DNA of 25,617 nt from JAJDYQ01 sp942491945 (GTDB lineage Bacteria; Pseudomonadota; Gammaproteobacteria; JAJDYQ01): contig CALODD010000099.1 of NCBI GenBank assembly GCA_942491945.1, positions 1-25,617 on the forward strand, read 5' to 3'. Position numbers and translations under genes: made by a program. Position 1 is the stretch's first letter; each line of letters opens with the position of its first letter. This document shows positions 1 through 9,675 of the stretch, piece after piece. The notes beneath the pieces were generated by a model, which had not been told where the DNA came from, did not search any database, and saw nothing but the letters and a program-made list of their open reading frames with translations.

Positions 1-1231
1 CAGGTAATGGTGCTGGCTTTTCAGTCAAATGCATCATTGATGTCGCTAGTACAGTTTTGCCACTAAATAGACGACGTCTGGTGAGCATTTCATAAAACAA
101 TACACCGAAGCTGTAGATGTCACTGCGGTTATCGATATTGTCACCACGGATTTGTTCTGGGCTGGAATATAGTGGCGTGCCGACCGTCTTGCCGACTGTG
201 GTCAGGCCCTTGTCATTATCGGCCAGGTCTTTAGCAATACCGAAGTCCACCAGTACAGGTTGGTGCGTCTGTCTGAAGATAATATTCAAAGGTTTCAGGT
301 CACGGTGCACAATATCATTACGGTGCAGGGTATCCAGTGCTGAAAGAATCTGTTTTGCATAATCCAGTGAATGAGAAAGGCTGATACCTTCATTCATAGA
401 ATTACGTAAATTTCCCGCAGGTAAATACTCCATAATCATATAGGCATACTCGTTGGTGAAACCCTGGTCATAAACGGTCACAATGCCGGGATGCTTTACT
501 TTAGCGATAGAGTTAAATTCATCGATAAAGCGATCCAGTTCTTTTTCATCATGGGTTAACTTGCGGTGTATTAACTTAACGGCAACCTGTTCTTTGCTCC
601 GTGAACGTTCTGCACGATATACCGTCGCCATAGAGCCTTTACCGATATAACCGGTGATACGGCAATCATGTATAAAGGTTTGATCTTCAAGTATGTCATC
701 CAGATCAAACGCCCAGTTGCGTCCTGATGGGTCTGTGCTTACTTCTTCATCTACGGTGCCTGTCTGGGTATCCATTTCAGCGAGTTGTCTTCTGGTCTCA
801 GCATCCAGCATCAGTTCATCGGTTATGGTGACAGCTTCGGGCCGATAATTGGGAGACATACCTAAAGCTTCCTGGATAGACTCATAGAGCTTTGCAGCAT
901 TGAGATCATCTTTGGTAAGAAAGTCACTGGCGCCAAGTTTGATCGCCTTTACTGCCAGAGATTCGCTACCTTCGCCTGTAACAATGATGGTTGGAGGAAA
1001 GCCTGGTTTGCTGTGATAGGTGTTAATCCAGTTAAATGCAGTTCCATTGTTCAGGTTGTAATCCATGATGAGTACATCATAGTTTTTCCAGGGAAACTTA
1101 TTCGAAGGAAAGCCGTTTTCAACCGGATCATAGCTCTCGATGACGGCGTCTTTATTCTTTGAGCGCACAAGTCGTTCCAGCAAACGCTGGTGAAACTTTG
1201 AGTCATCAATAATGAGTATGCGTGTAGGCAA
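1..1231 (-). CDS. Receiver domain-Ser/Thr protein kinase fusion (C-terminus beyond the window)
   Basis: This leftward gene runs off the window edge and I translated it by hand. It has an N-terminal CheY-like receiver domain (about residues 4-120) with the acidic pair D9/D10, the phospho-acceptor D57 in MDYN, T85 and K107. A linker follows, then a Hanks-type kinase domain from about residue 190. Visible kinase motifs are the glycine loop GKGS, VAVK with K219, HRDLKPLN with catalytic D311, DFG at 329-331, SPEQ and DIYSFG. A phosphorelay input therefore probably controls Ser/Thr phosphorylation in the cytoplasm. No ATG precedes the receiver motifs. I chose TTG at 1229-1231, which has GGGGAG 9 nt upstream; a TTG two codons further upstream is too close to that site. 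The gene diverges from the FIST-histidine kinase-regulator operon, which could supply the phosphoryl signal (inference). The family call is secure; the start is fairly secure. Confidence 0.9.
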   Translation of the reverse strand, partial: MPTRILIIDDSKFHQRLLERLVRSKNKDAVIESYDPVENGFPSNKFPWKNYDVLIMDYNLNNGTAFNWINTYHSKPGFPPTIIVTGEGSESLAVKAIKLGASDFLTKDDLNAAKLYESIQEALGMSPNYRPEAVTITDELMLDAETRRQLAEMDTQTGTVDEEVSTDPSGRNWAFDLDDILEDQTFIHDCRITGYIGKGSMATVYRAERSRSKEQVAVKLIHRKLTHDEKELDRFIDEFNSIAKVKHPGIVTVYDQGFTNEYAYMIMEYLPAGNLRNSMNEGISLSHSLDYAKQILSALDTLHRNDIVHRDLKPLNIIFRQTHQPVLVDFGIAKDLADNDKGLTTVGKTVGTPLYSSPEQIRGDNIDNRSDIYSFGVLFYEMLTRRRLFSGKTVLATSMMHLTEKPAPLP

Positions 1232-1483
1232 GATTTCCAACTCCCCAACTGGATATCAGCAGGTAAGAAGTATATCGATTCTTCATATGTTGAATCCGTA
1301 CTATTTGTAAACAATTGTAATATTATTGTATTTTTTAGTTACAATCACATTGTTCATTTTCTGCGCACTATATAGTTATGGGGAAGCTATATGGATAGCG
1401 ATATTAGATCAGCGTGATGATGAAAATTTAGTCTCGTGAATTTAGTGGTTAATAACAACGCAGGCTGGAACGGGAGAGAAGCT
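1232..1483. promoter_or_regulatory. AT-rich divergent intergenic region
   Basis: About 250 bp separate the two divergent signalling transcripts. The middle (about 1305-1350) is very AT-rich, with short repeated TTGTAA and CAATTGTAAT-type words. Both promoters should lie here, but I cannot assign exact -35 and -10 boxes. The only clear signals are the two ribosome binding sites: GGGGAG for the leftward gene and GGGAGAGAAG at 1472-1481 for the rightward one. Confidence 0.4.
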
Positions 1484-2629
1484 ATGGAAATAATTTACCA
1501 TTCATTTGAAGGCATACCTGAAGAATGGCCTGCTGATATAGCGACCATGGATTCAGATAAAACACTGGTTCTGATCTTTGCGGCGAGTCATGCAATTGAT
1601 AAGCCTGAGGTGTTTGAGTCTTTATCTAAATTGATGCCCGCAAGTTGTATTGCTGGCTGTTCCACTTCGGGCGAGATACACAATACCGAAATCTACGATG
1701 ACAGTCTGGTGATAGCGGTTACACGATTTACCGATACCAATGTTCGTATGGCATCGGTTGATATTTCAGAAGGCCATGATTCGCATCAGGCTGGACAACA
1801 ATTGGCAAACGAACTAAAGCAGGATGACTTAAAAACTGTCCTGGTATTTTCAGAAGGCCTGAATATCAATGGAACAGAACTGACTGCGGGTATTAGCGAA
1901 ACATTGGGGGCTGATGTTGCAGTGACGGGCGGCCTTGCAGGGGACGGCTCTCGTTTTGAAAGAACCTGGGTACTAAGCAATGGTCGTATCAGTTCGGATC
2001 AAATCGTTGCCGTGGGTTTATACGGCGACAAAATTCATGTGAGTTATGGCTCGAAAGGTGGGTGGGCAGAGTTTGGTATTGTTCGTGAAGTCACCGCCTC
2101 AGACAAAAATATCTTACATGAAATTGATGGTGAGCCAGCGCTGGATGTTTATAAAAAATATCTCGGAGAGCAAGCCAAAGAATTACCTGCATCTGCGCTC
2201 TGGTATCCGATTGCAATATGTCCTGAGAATGAAGGTGATGAACCTATTGTTCGGACGGTTCTTGCTGTAGATGAGGACAGTAAATCCATGACCTTTGCCG
2301 GTAACTTGCCGACAGGGTGTCAGATTCAGCTCATGCGCACCAATCTCGATGATCTGGTTGATGCAGCAGAAGATGTTGCCGAGATGACCTGTAAGGAACA
2401 GGATATTGATGAACAGCAGCCTGTGCTGAGTATCGCGGTGTCATGTGTTGGTCGCCGTCTGGTAATGGGTGGTCGTACTGAAGATGAAATCGAAGCGGTA
2501 CATGATGTATTACCTGAAGGGGCGCATTTACTTGGTTTTTATTCATACGGTGAGATCTCACCGTATGTTGATGGTACTTGCAGTCTACATAATCAAACCA
2601 TGACACTGACGAGCATCTGGGAAGACTGA
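1484..2629 (+). CDS. FIST domain signal-sensor protein
   Basis: This is a 381-residue soluble protein with a FIST_N region (about residues 25-220), including the characteristic AGCSTSGEI stretch, and a FIST_C region (about 225-360). FIST proteins are predicted sensory modules that bind small ligands, perhaps amino acids, and usually work with histidine kinases or diguanylate cyclases. No signal peptide or membrane segment is visible. I chose ATG at 1484 because GGGAGAGAAG lies directly upstream. A GTG 48 nt earlier in frame (1436) has no such site. The stop codon shares one base with the ATG of the following PAS histidine kinase, so the two are translationally coupled. Most likely the FIST protein supplies the input to that kinase (inference from operon context). 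Domain call is confident; ligand unknown. Confidence 0.9.
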   Translation: MEIIYHSFEGIPEEWPADIATMDSDKTLVLIFAASHAIDKPEVFESLSKLMPASCIAGCSTSGEIHNTEIYDDSLVIAVTRFTDTNVRMASVDISEGHDSHQAGQQLANELKQDDLKTVLVFSEGLNINGTELTAGISETLGADVAVTGGLAGDGSRFERTWVLSNGRISSDQIVAVGLYGDKIHVSYGSKGGWAEFGIVREVTASDKNILHEIDGEPALDVYKKYLGEQAKELPASALWYPIAICPENEGDEPIVRTVLAVDEDSKSMTFAGNLPTGCQIQLMRTNLDDLVDAAEDVAEMTCKEQDIDEQQPVLSIAVSCVGRRLVMGGRTEDEIEAVHDVLPEGAHLLGFYSYGEISPYVDGTCSLHNQTMTLTSIWED

Positions 2630-3933
2630 TGCATCGTTTGCTGAAACGACAGTTACGACGTTTAAAGCTGGATACCAGCCAGCCGCCTTCTGCAGAAGAG
2701 TGGCAATCGTTCGTTGATGTTGTTAATACCGCTTACGAAGAATCCGATCAGGCACGGCGTATTCAGGAACGTGCATTGAATGTTTCTTCTGATGAAATGC
2801 GAAATTATTATCATGAATTGAAAGATTCAGAAAATCGCTTACAACAGTTTTTTGCTGCTTCGGGCGAAGCTATCTTTTTTCATGACAACGGTGTTGTTCT
2901 GGATGTTAACGATCAGTTAACCGATATGCTGGGTTATGAGCGAGAAGATGTGATTGGCCAGAACATCCTGCAATACGTCGCACCTGAATTTAAGGAGCTA
3001 GCTATCGAGCATATGTCCAAAGGTCTGGAAGATGCTTATGAGATTGATATTCTGACTAAAAGCGGTCACCTGATACCGGTCGTCGTCACAGCTCGAACCA
3101 TGGATACCCAGGATAAAAAGATACGTCTTGTTGCAATACAGGATGTGAGTCGTCTGAAAGCTGCGCAACAGGAGCTCGAACTAGTCAATGACGAGCTTGA
3201 ACAGCGTGTGACTGAACGGACTTCTGAGCTAGTTGAGGCAATCGAATTTGCAGAAGAAGCCAATCGAGCCAAGTCGATGTTTCTTACATCGATGTCGCAT
3301 GAGTTACGTACACCATTAAATTCCATTCTCGGTTTTTCCCAGTTAATGAAGCTGGATGAAGAGCTATCAAATGAAAATCAGGAATTTATTGATCATATGG
3401 AACAGGCTGGCCATCATTTACTGGCATTAATCAATGATGTACTGGATCTATCGAAAATCGAAGCAGGCAAGATGGAGCTATCAACAGAAGAAGTTGATCT
3501 GGTCGGATTACTTAAAGAATGTCACCAGATTATGCAGCCTGTTGCGGAAGAGCGGCATGTCAGTATCGAGATGAAAACTGGAGAGCCGGTCACAGTGATT
3601 GGCGATGCCATGCGGATTAAGCAGGTGCTGCTGAATCTGCTGTCGAATGCCGTGAAATACAACCGTATGGATGGTTGGGTATTGATCGAATATAAGCTTA
3701 GTGGCGATAACGTTGATATCGGTATTCTAGATTCTGGCGTAGGTATTGATGAAAAAGACAAAGAGAAGGTCTTTGATAGTTTTGTTCGTTTGAGTAAAGC
3801 CAATGAATTCGGGGCAGGTGTTGGTCTGAATATTACCGCTCAGTTAGTCGCAGCCATGGATGGGTCTATTCGTCTCGATAGTCAGAAAGGTAAAGGTAGC
3901 CAATTCTGGGTCACTCTACCCATTAAGATTTAA
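2629..3933 (+). CDS. PAS domain sensor histidine kinase
   Basis: This 434-residue cytoplasmic histidine kinase has no membrane segment. An N-terminal helical stretch is followed by a PAS domain (about residues 68-178), a coiled coil (about 175-215), a HisKA dimerisation domain with H224 in SMSHELRTP, and a HATPase_c domain. The ATP-binding boxes are complete: N box NLLSNAVKYN at 336-345, G1 DSGVGID at 368-374 and G2 GAGVGL at 395-400. It should autophosphorylate on H224 and pass phosphate to a receiver. Candidate acceptors are the stand-alone regulator just downstream and the receiver-kinase fusion transcribed divergently. Its start codon overlaps the FIST stop by one base, so the FIST protein probably feeds it the signal, since it has no extracytoplasmic sensor of its own. 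Confidence 0.93.
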   Translation: MHRLLKRQLRRLKLDTSQPPSAEEWQSFVDVVNTAYEESDQARRIQERALNVSSDEMRNYYHELKDSENRLQQFFAASGEAIFFHDNGVVLDVNDQLTDMLGYEREDVIGQNILQYVAPEFKELAIEHMSKGLEDAYEIDILTKSGHLIPVVVTARTMDTQDKKIRLVAIQDVSRLKAAQQELELVNDELEQRVTERTSELVEAIEFAEEANRAKSMFLTSMSHELRTPLNSILGFSQLMKLDEELSNENQEFIDHMEQAGHHLLALINDVLDLSKIEAGKMELSTEEVDLVGLLKECHQIMQPVAEERHVSIEMKTGEPVTVIGDAMRIKQVLLNLLSNAVKYNRMDGWVLIEYKLSGDNVDIGILDSGVGIDEKDKEKVFDSFVRLSKANEFGAGVGLNITAQLVAAMDGSIRLDSQKGKGSQFWVTLPIKI

Positions 3934-3969
3934 CTACCGCTTCGTTATTATCTTTGATTTAATAACGTC

Positions 3970-4365
3970 ATGTCGGAATCCTCTCTCACAGTTCTTGTCG
4001 CTGAAGATATTTCAGCCAATCGTCTGGTCGCAGGTCATATGCTCAAGCACCTTGGCTATACCGCTGTGGATTATGTGGAAGATGGACAGCAGGCGATCGA
4101 TGCCTGTCAGGATAAATCATATGATGTGATCTTGATGGATGTACAAATGCCTGTAAAAGATGGGCTCGAAGCCACTATGGAAATCATTGCTCAGGCCGAT
4201 GTGCGGCGCCCGCCAGTCGTTGTTGGTGTTACAGCTCACGCACTAGATGCACACAAGGTCGAATGTCTGAAGGCAGGCATGACCTATCACCTTAGCAAAC
4301 CCATTGTTATGGACGAGCTGAAAGAGATCATGCTGCAGTGTGAATCGATTCAGGGTGTCAGCTAG
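3970..4365 (+). CDS. Single-domain response regulator (CheY-like)
   Basis: This 131-residue protein is only a receiver domain, with no output domain. The acidic pair E12/D13, phospho-acceptor D57 (MDVQMP), T88 and K110 (LSKP) are all present. The sequence resembles receivers of hybrid kinases (DxxxNRLVA near the N-terminus, GLEATMEII after the phosphosite). It may act by phosphotransfer or protein contact rather than by binding DNA. It lies 36 nt after the PAS histidine kinase in the same direction and is the likely partner. No strong Shine-Dalgarno sequence precedes its ATG, which fits read-through translation from the operon. Confidence 0.92.
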   Translation: MSESSLTVLVAEDISANRLVAGHMLKHLGYTAVDYVEDGQQAIDACQDKSYDVILMDVQMPVKDGLEATMEIIAQADVRRPPVVVGVTAHALDAHKVECLKAGMTYHLSKPIVMDELKEIMLQCESIQGVS

Positions 4366-4384
4366 TAGTAAACCAATACCCAGC

Positions 4385-4405
4385 ATTTAAGGTTTTTTCT
4401 TAAAT
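4385..4405 (+). terminator. Weak AT-rich hairpin after the signalling operon
   Basis: ATTTAAG (4385-4391) pairs with CTTAAAT (4399-4405) around a loop containing six T. The stem is only seven AT-rich pairs and no T-run follows it, so it is at best a weak terminator. It lies 20 bp after the response regulator stop and ahead of the large oxidoreductase. Confidence 0.25.
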
Positions 4406-4474
4406 CGGTGTGAATTTCCTTTGCTATTCAATAGAATAGCGCTTCTTTATCGCCTGTAGCTGAAGCCGCTGTCA

Positions 4475-7400
4475 ATGTCCCAAACCCAACGCATTCGGGA
4501 AATCCCCTACAACTATACGTCGTTCTCTGATCGCGAAATCATTATTCGCTTTCTTGGTGATGACGGCTGGGCATTGATCAGTGAACTACGCGACCAGCGC
4601 CAGACAGGTCGATCGGCCAGAATGTTGTTCGAAGTACTGGGCGATATGTGGGTCATTAGCCGTAACCCTTATGTCACTGACGACATGCTGGAAAACCGCA
4701 AACGTCGCAACCAGCTCATCGGCGCATTACGCCATCGACTGGATCAGGTTGAGCAGCGTGCCGATGGTAATGAAAGGGCGCTCAAACTGTTTCGACTGGC
4801 CTGTGAAGCGGTCAAGGAATTCGAGGACGATCTCGATCAGCAACTGGCCTTGCGCAAGAAGGTCAAAAGCAAACTACGGAGTGTCACCTCATCACAGAAC
4901 ATCGACTTTGGCGGGTTGGCCCGAGTCTCCCATGCGACCGATGCGACCGACTGGCGTGTTGAAATGCCGTTTGTAGTGATCTCGCCGGATACGGAAGAAG
5001 AAGTCGCGGGTGTGGTACGTGCCTGTATCAAAGCTGGCTTAAGCATCATCCCGCGCGGTGGTGGTACCGGTTACACCGGTGGCGCAATTCCACTGCACAA
5101 AAACACGGCCATCATTAATACCGAGAAGTTGGAAAACCTTAGCGGCATTGAGCATGAAGCCTTACCTGAACTCGACGGTGAACATGCCGTCGTCAGTTGT
5201 GGTGCCGGTGTCGTCACACGTCGCGTATCTGATCTGGCTGATTCGGCCGGACTGGCCTTTGCTGTTGACCCGACCTCGCAGGATGCATCTACCATCGGCG
5301 GCAATATTGCTATGAATGCCGGCGGTAAGAAGGCTGTCATCTGGGGAACCGCGCTGGATAATCTGGTGTCCTGGACCATGGTCACACCTGATGGCAACTG
5401 GATGCTGGTGGAACGACTGAATCACAATCTGGGCAAGATACATGAACAGGAAGCCGTGCGTTTCCGCATTACCCGATACAAGAAGAAGCCGAGCAAACCG
5501 ACAGGCCGGCCTGAGATACTGGAAGTACCTGGGTCTGCTATGCGTAAGAATGCACTGGGTAAAGACGTCACCGATAAATTCCTATCCGGTATTCCGGGCA
5601 TTCAGAAAGAGGGCTGTGATGGCCTGATTACATCGGGTCGATTCCTGCTACATCGCATGCCATCACATGGCCGTACCGTGTGTCTGGAATTCTTCGGCAC
5701 CGACCTGTCACTGGCCGTACCCGCTGTGGTCGAAATCAAAGATTATCTGGATGGACTCCCCGGTGTAGAGATGACTGGACTTGAGCATCTCGACGAACGC
5801 TATGTCAAAGCCGTTAACTATGCGACCAAGGCATCAGGTCGTGGTCGACCGAAGATGGTGTTACTGGCCGACATCGCCAGTGATGATGAAAATGCCGTTG
5901 GCGAAGCTGCATCTGAAGTTATTCGACTGGCGAATGCTCGTGACGCCGAAGGCTTTGTTGCGGTTAGCCCGGAAGCACGTAAACGCTTCTGGTTAGATCG
6001 CGCACGTACCGCAGCCATCTCGGCACATACCAATGCCTTCAAGATTAATGAAGACGTGGTGATTCCATTAGACCGACTGGCAGAATATTCACGCGGTATA
6101 GAGCGCATGAATATTGAACAGTCGATTAAGAATAAACTACAGATTATTCAGGCGGCAATCGATTATCTGACTAATAAGTTTGTTGACGATGCCATGCGTG
6201 ATTTCGAGTCGCAGGACGAAGAAACACGCGAGCAGCTTGATAGTAAACAAACCGATGCCTTACTTGTATTGAAGGGGACACAATCACGTTGGCAGATGTT
6301 GTTAGAGCATTTCGATAAGCCAGCAGCAGAATGCGAAACCCTGAAAGGCGAAGAAATAGAACTGCGTGAAGGCGATCGAGTGATTGATCTGCTACTGCGT
6401 CGCGATATGGTGATTTCTTATCGTAAGGAAGTCCAGTTACCACTTAAAGGCATACTGACGGGCCAACAGATGTTACCGACCTGGGAGCGACTGGATCAGA
6501 TCCATCAGGATATGCGTGACTCGCGCCTGTTTATCGCGCTGCATATGCATGCGGGTGACGGCAATGTACATACCAATATCCCCGTGCATTCTGATAACTA
6601 TGAAATGCTACAGGAAGCAGATCGGCTGGTGGATCAGATCATGGAGCTGTCATTATCACTTGATGGCGCGATCTCGGGAGAGCACGGTATCGGACTGACC
6701 AAAATCCAGTATCTGGAAGATGAAAAGCTCAAAGACTTTGCTGACTATAAAGCGAAGGTTGATCCCGAAGATCATTTTAATAAAGGCAAACTGCGAAAAG
6801 GCACTGGCCTACAAACAGCCTATACACCTTCACTACGTTTGCTTGAGCAAGAAGCTATCATTCTGGAAGCCAGTGAACTGGGTGATTTGAACGACTCAAT
6901 CAAGCACTGCCTGCGTTGTGGTAAATGTAAACCAAAGTGTATGACGCACATCCCGCGTGCGAACTTACTGTACTCGCCAAGGAACAAGATTCTCGCGACC
7001 GGCCTCATTATCGAAGCCTTTATGTATGAGGAACAAACCCGCCGTGGCGTGTCGATTAATCATTTCGATGAAATGAACGACGTGGCTGATCACTGTACGA
7101 CCTGTCATAAATGTCTGAGCCCATGCCCGGTAAATATCGACTTCGGTGATGTGTCGATCCATATGCGCAAGATTCTGACCGATATGGGACAGAAGCGCAG
7201 TGCAGCTGCAGGTAAAGCTGCCTTGTTCTTCCTCAATATCACCAACCCACTCGGTATAAATATCCTGAGATTGGCAATGGCTAAGTTTGGTTTCATGGGA
7301 ATTAATATCGGTCATCGCATTACTAAAACGTTGGGTATGCTCGGTACGAAGAAACGTATACCGCCAGTGACAACTGCATTGCCCAAAACGGGTGTGCAGT

Positions 7401-8313
7401 ATGTAAACCTGGTACGTAAACCAGTCAGGGCGCATGTGCCCGCAAAATCCAGCCGCGCATTACTCGGGCTGGAAGACGCCGATTATGTACCAATTATCCG
7501 AAACCCGGATAAACGCGGTGACGGTATGGACTCAGTTTTTACTTCCCAGGTTGTGGTTCCGAGCGACTGTTTAGCCAGGTTGGTATGGCCACCATGGCGA
7601 TGCTGTATGAAGTGGGTGCTCGTACTGTGTTGCCACCGGGTTATCTCTGTTGTGGCTATCCTCAAACCGCCGCTGGCCAGCATGAAAAAGGCCAGGAGAT
7701 TACGACCGATAACCGTGTACTGTTTCATCGTATCGGTAACACCCTGAACTACCTGGATATCAAAACCGTACTTGTTTCATGCGGTACCTGCATGGATCAG
7801 TTACTCAAATATGAATTCGAACGCATCTTCCCCGACTGTCGTCTACTGGATATTCATGAATACCTGATGGAGAAGGGCATGAAGCTCGATGGCTCAAGCG
7901 GTACAGAGTATATCTATCATGACCCTTGCCACTCCCCAATGAAAACCTATCAACCGTTACAGGTCGCCTCAGACTTATTAGGCAAGGAAGTGATTGATTC
8001 CGATCGCTGCTGTGGTGAGTCCGGCACACTTGGAACATCGCGCCCGGATATCGCCGAGCAATTACGTTACCGTAAATCAGAAGAACTCAAGGCGAACGTT
8101 GAAACGGCGAAAGCAGAAAACAACAAGACAGATGTGAAACTACTGACCTCCTGTCCATCCTGTCAGCAAGGTTTATCACGTTATACCGATGAAACTGGAC
8201 TGGATACCGATTACATCGTGGTCGAAATGGCCAATGAACTGATGGGTAAATCCTGGCAGGATGATTTTATCAAGAAAGCGCAGCAAGGTGGGATAGAGCG
8301 TATCTTGCTGTAG
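4475..8313 (+). pseudogene. DUF3683-type FAD-linked oxidase/4Fe-4S/CCG-domain oxidoreductase, split by a 1-nt frameshift
   Basis: One gene of about 1279 codons, the usual length for DUF3683 oxidoreductases, appears here as two overlapping frames (4475-7747 and the frame ending at 8313). After the N-terminal DUF3683 region comes a FAD_binding_4 domain with the pyrophosphate loop GGGTGYTGG (about residues 195-203), then a FAD-oxidase C domain (HMHAGDGNVHTN near 689, SGEHGIGLTK near 733). Two 4Fe-4S motifs follow (CLRCGKCKPKC near 811, CTTCHKCLSPCP near 873), then two CCG domains (CCGYPQ and CCGESG). The layout is that of D-lactate/glycolate dehydrogenases fused to their iron-sulfur subunit: a 2-hydroxy acid is oxidised at FAD and electrons leave through the clusters to quinone (family inference; substrate unknown). 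The break is in the T5 run at 7536-7540. One more T restores VFYFPGCGSERLFSQVG, so a sequencing error is more likely than true inactivation. Confidence 0.9.
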
Positions 8314-8383
8314 ATTCCCGCCTGCGCGGGAATGACGGTGGTTTTCTAATGCCACGTCATCCCCGAGTGGTTTAGTCGGGGAT
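8314..8383. repeat. REP/BIME-like double hairpin between convergent genes
   Basis: Two stem-loops lie between convergent stop codons. The first pairs ATTCCCGC (8314-8321) with GCGGGAAT (8326-8333). The second pairs ATCCCCGA (8359-8366) with TCGGGGAT (8376-8383). The first ends in AATGACG and the second begins with CGTCAT, so the two units are inverted copies of a related palindrome. This is the look of intergenic REP/BIME elements, and the core ATTCCCGC...GCGGGAAT is a widespread proteobacterial repeat type. No T-run follows either stem, so any terminator role would be as a structural, bidirectional block. The first stem begins on the base after the oxidoreductase stop codon. Confidence 0.65.
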
Positions 8384-8393
8384 CAAGTAAACA

Positions 8394-9545
8394 CTAATTC
8401 GTATCAGGCTTCTTAACCGGCTTCATCGCATAAATGTCGCCACTATCGGTAGAGAAAACAATCCAGCCCTGCGGGCTTTGAGTTACGGCGCGAATACGTT
8501 CACCTAACTCTCCCAGCAAACGTTCTTCGCCAATCGCTTTACCGTTTTTATCCAGCGTGACCCGGTTAAGGTGTTGCAACTTCAAAGCACCAGTAAACAA
8601 ATTGCCACGCCAGTTAGGAAAAGCATCACCGGTATAAAGCATTAAACTGCCCGGTGCGATAGACGGTGTGTATTGTTTGATCGGCTGTTCCATGCCTTTG
8701 CGGTGAGTGCCTTCACCAACCGCTAGTGGGCCCCAGTATTCCTTGCCATAAGAAATTACTGGCCAGCCATAGTTCTTACCCCGTTCCACTAGATTGATTT
8801 CATCGCCGCCACGCGGTCCATGTTCTATCGACCACAGGCGTTTATTCTCAAAATCATAGGCCATACCTTGCGGGTTACGATGACCATAGCTCCATATCTC
8901 AGGCAGGACATCATCACGCCTAACGAAGGGATTATCTTTCGGTACCTTGCCATCGCGATGCATTCTCATAATGCTACCCGCGTGGTTCGTCCGGTCCTGT
9001 GAATTTGGCCTGTCACCACGATCACCAACACCAAAGTAAACATAGCCGTTTTCATCAAACGCAATGCGGCTACCGAAGTGACGACCGCTGCTGGTTTCTG
9101 ATTTTGTCTGTAAAACATCCTGCCACTGCACCAGCTTATTACCGGATAGCTTTGCACGGGCAAGTACAGTTACACCATCGGAGAAATCCTTGCGCACAAA
9201 GGTGAAGTAAATCCAGTCCCCCTTTTCAAAATCATGCGGAACTGCAACATCCAACAGACCACCCTGACCATCGACCAGTACATCCGGCTCTCCTTTAATT
9301 TTCGTGACCTTGCTAGTGGTTATATCCAGTAACTTGATCTCACCACCGCGTTCGGTAATCAATAATTGATTATCAGTAAGAAATGCCATGCCCCATGGCA
9401 CTCCAAAGCCATCGGCAAGTCGTTCCAGCTTAAAGGTCGCGCGCTCGCTTTGAATGGTTTTAATGCCGGCGGCGTATCCTGATGAGAGTGTGAATGCGAG
9501 TAAAAATAGAATTAACAGGGCAGGGCTCAGAGCAAGAAGTCGCAT
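8394..9545 (-). CDS. PQQ-dependent aldose sugar dehydrogenase (YliI/Asd type), periplasmic
   Basis: This 383-residue protein has a signal peptide (hydrophobic stretch about residues 3-25, ending near SGYAA) followed by a six-bladed GSDH propeller. Family features include GVPWGMAF with NQLLITERGG near the N-terminus, GRHFGSR, GVGDRGDRPN, SYGHRNPQGMAYD, and EHGPRGGDEINL followed by GKNYGWPVISYG. Soluble enzymes of this family oxidise aldose sugars to lactones in the periplasm using PQQ and Ca2+, passing electrons to a quinone or cytochrome acceptor. No PQQ biosynthesis genes are in the window, so cofactor supply cannot be judged. It is convergent with the large FAD oxidoreductase across the double hairpin and diverges from the MBL-fold hydrolase. 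Confidence 0.9.
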   Translation of the reverse strand: MRLLALSPALLILFLLAFTLSSGYAAGIKTIQSERATFKLERLADGFGVPWGMAFLTDNQLLITERGGEIKLLDITTSKVTKIKGEPDVLVDGQGGLLDVAVPHDFEKGDWIYFTFVRKDFSDGVTVLARAKLSGNKLVQWQDVLQTKSETSSGRHFGSRIAFDENGYVYFGVGDRGDRPNSQDRTNHAGSIMRMHRDGKVPKDNPFVRRDDVLPEIWSYGHRNPQGMAYDFENKRLWSIEHGPRGGDEINLVERGKNYGWPVISYGKEYWGPLAVGEGTHRKGMEQPIKQYTPSIAPGSLMLYTGDAFPNWRGNLFTGALKLQHLNRVTLDKNGKAIGEERLLGELGERIRAVTQSPQGWIVFSTDSGDIYAMKPVKKPDTN

Positions 9546-9675
9546 AGTTGATACTCACGAATAAACATACCTTCAAGTTAGAGTACATTCTTTATATTGG
9601 CAAGAGTCCTCAGTAAACAAGTCGATAATCATTGAATAGCTGCTATATTCACAGAACGCTATCGGAGTTAATAAT

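Noticed and set aside
1051..1314. 87-residue minus-strand open frame
   Set aside because: It is a shadow of the receiver-kinase gene, whose true frame shows all receiver motifs.
6965..7435. 156-residue minus-strand open frame
   Set aside because: It lies antisense within the FAD/Fe-S oxidoreductase, which has clear 4Fe-4S motifs on the plus strand.
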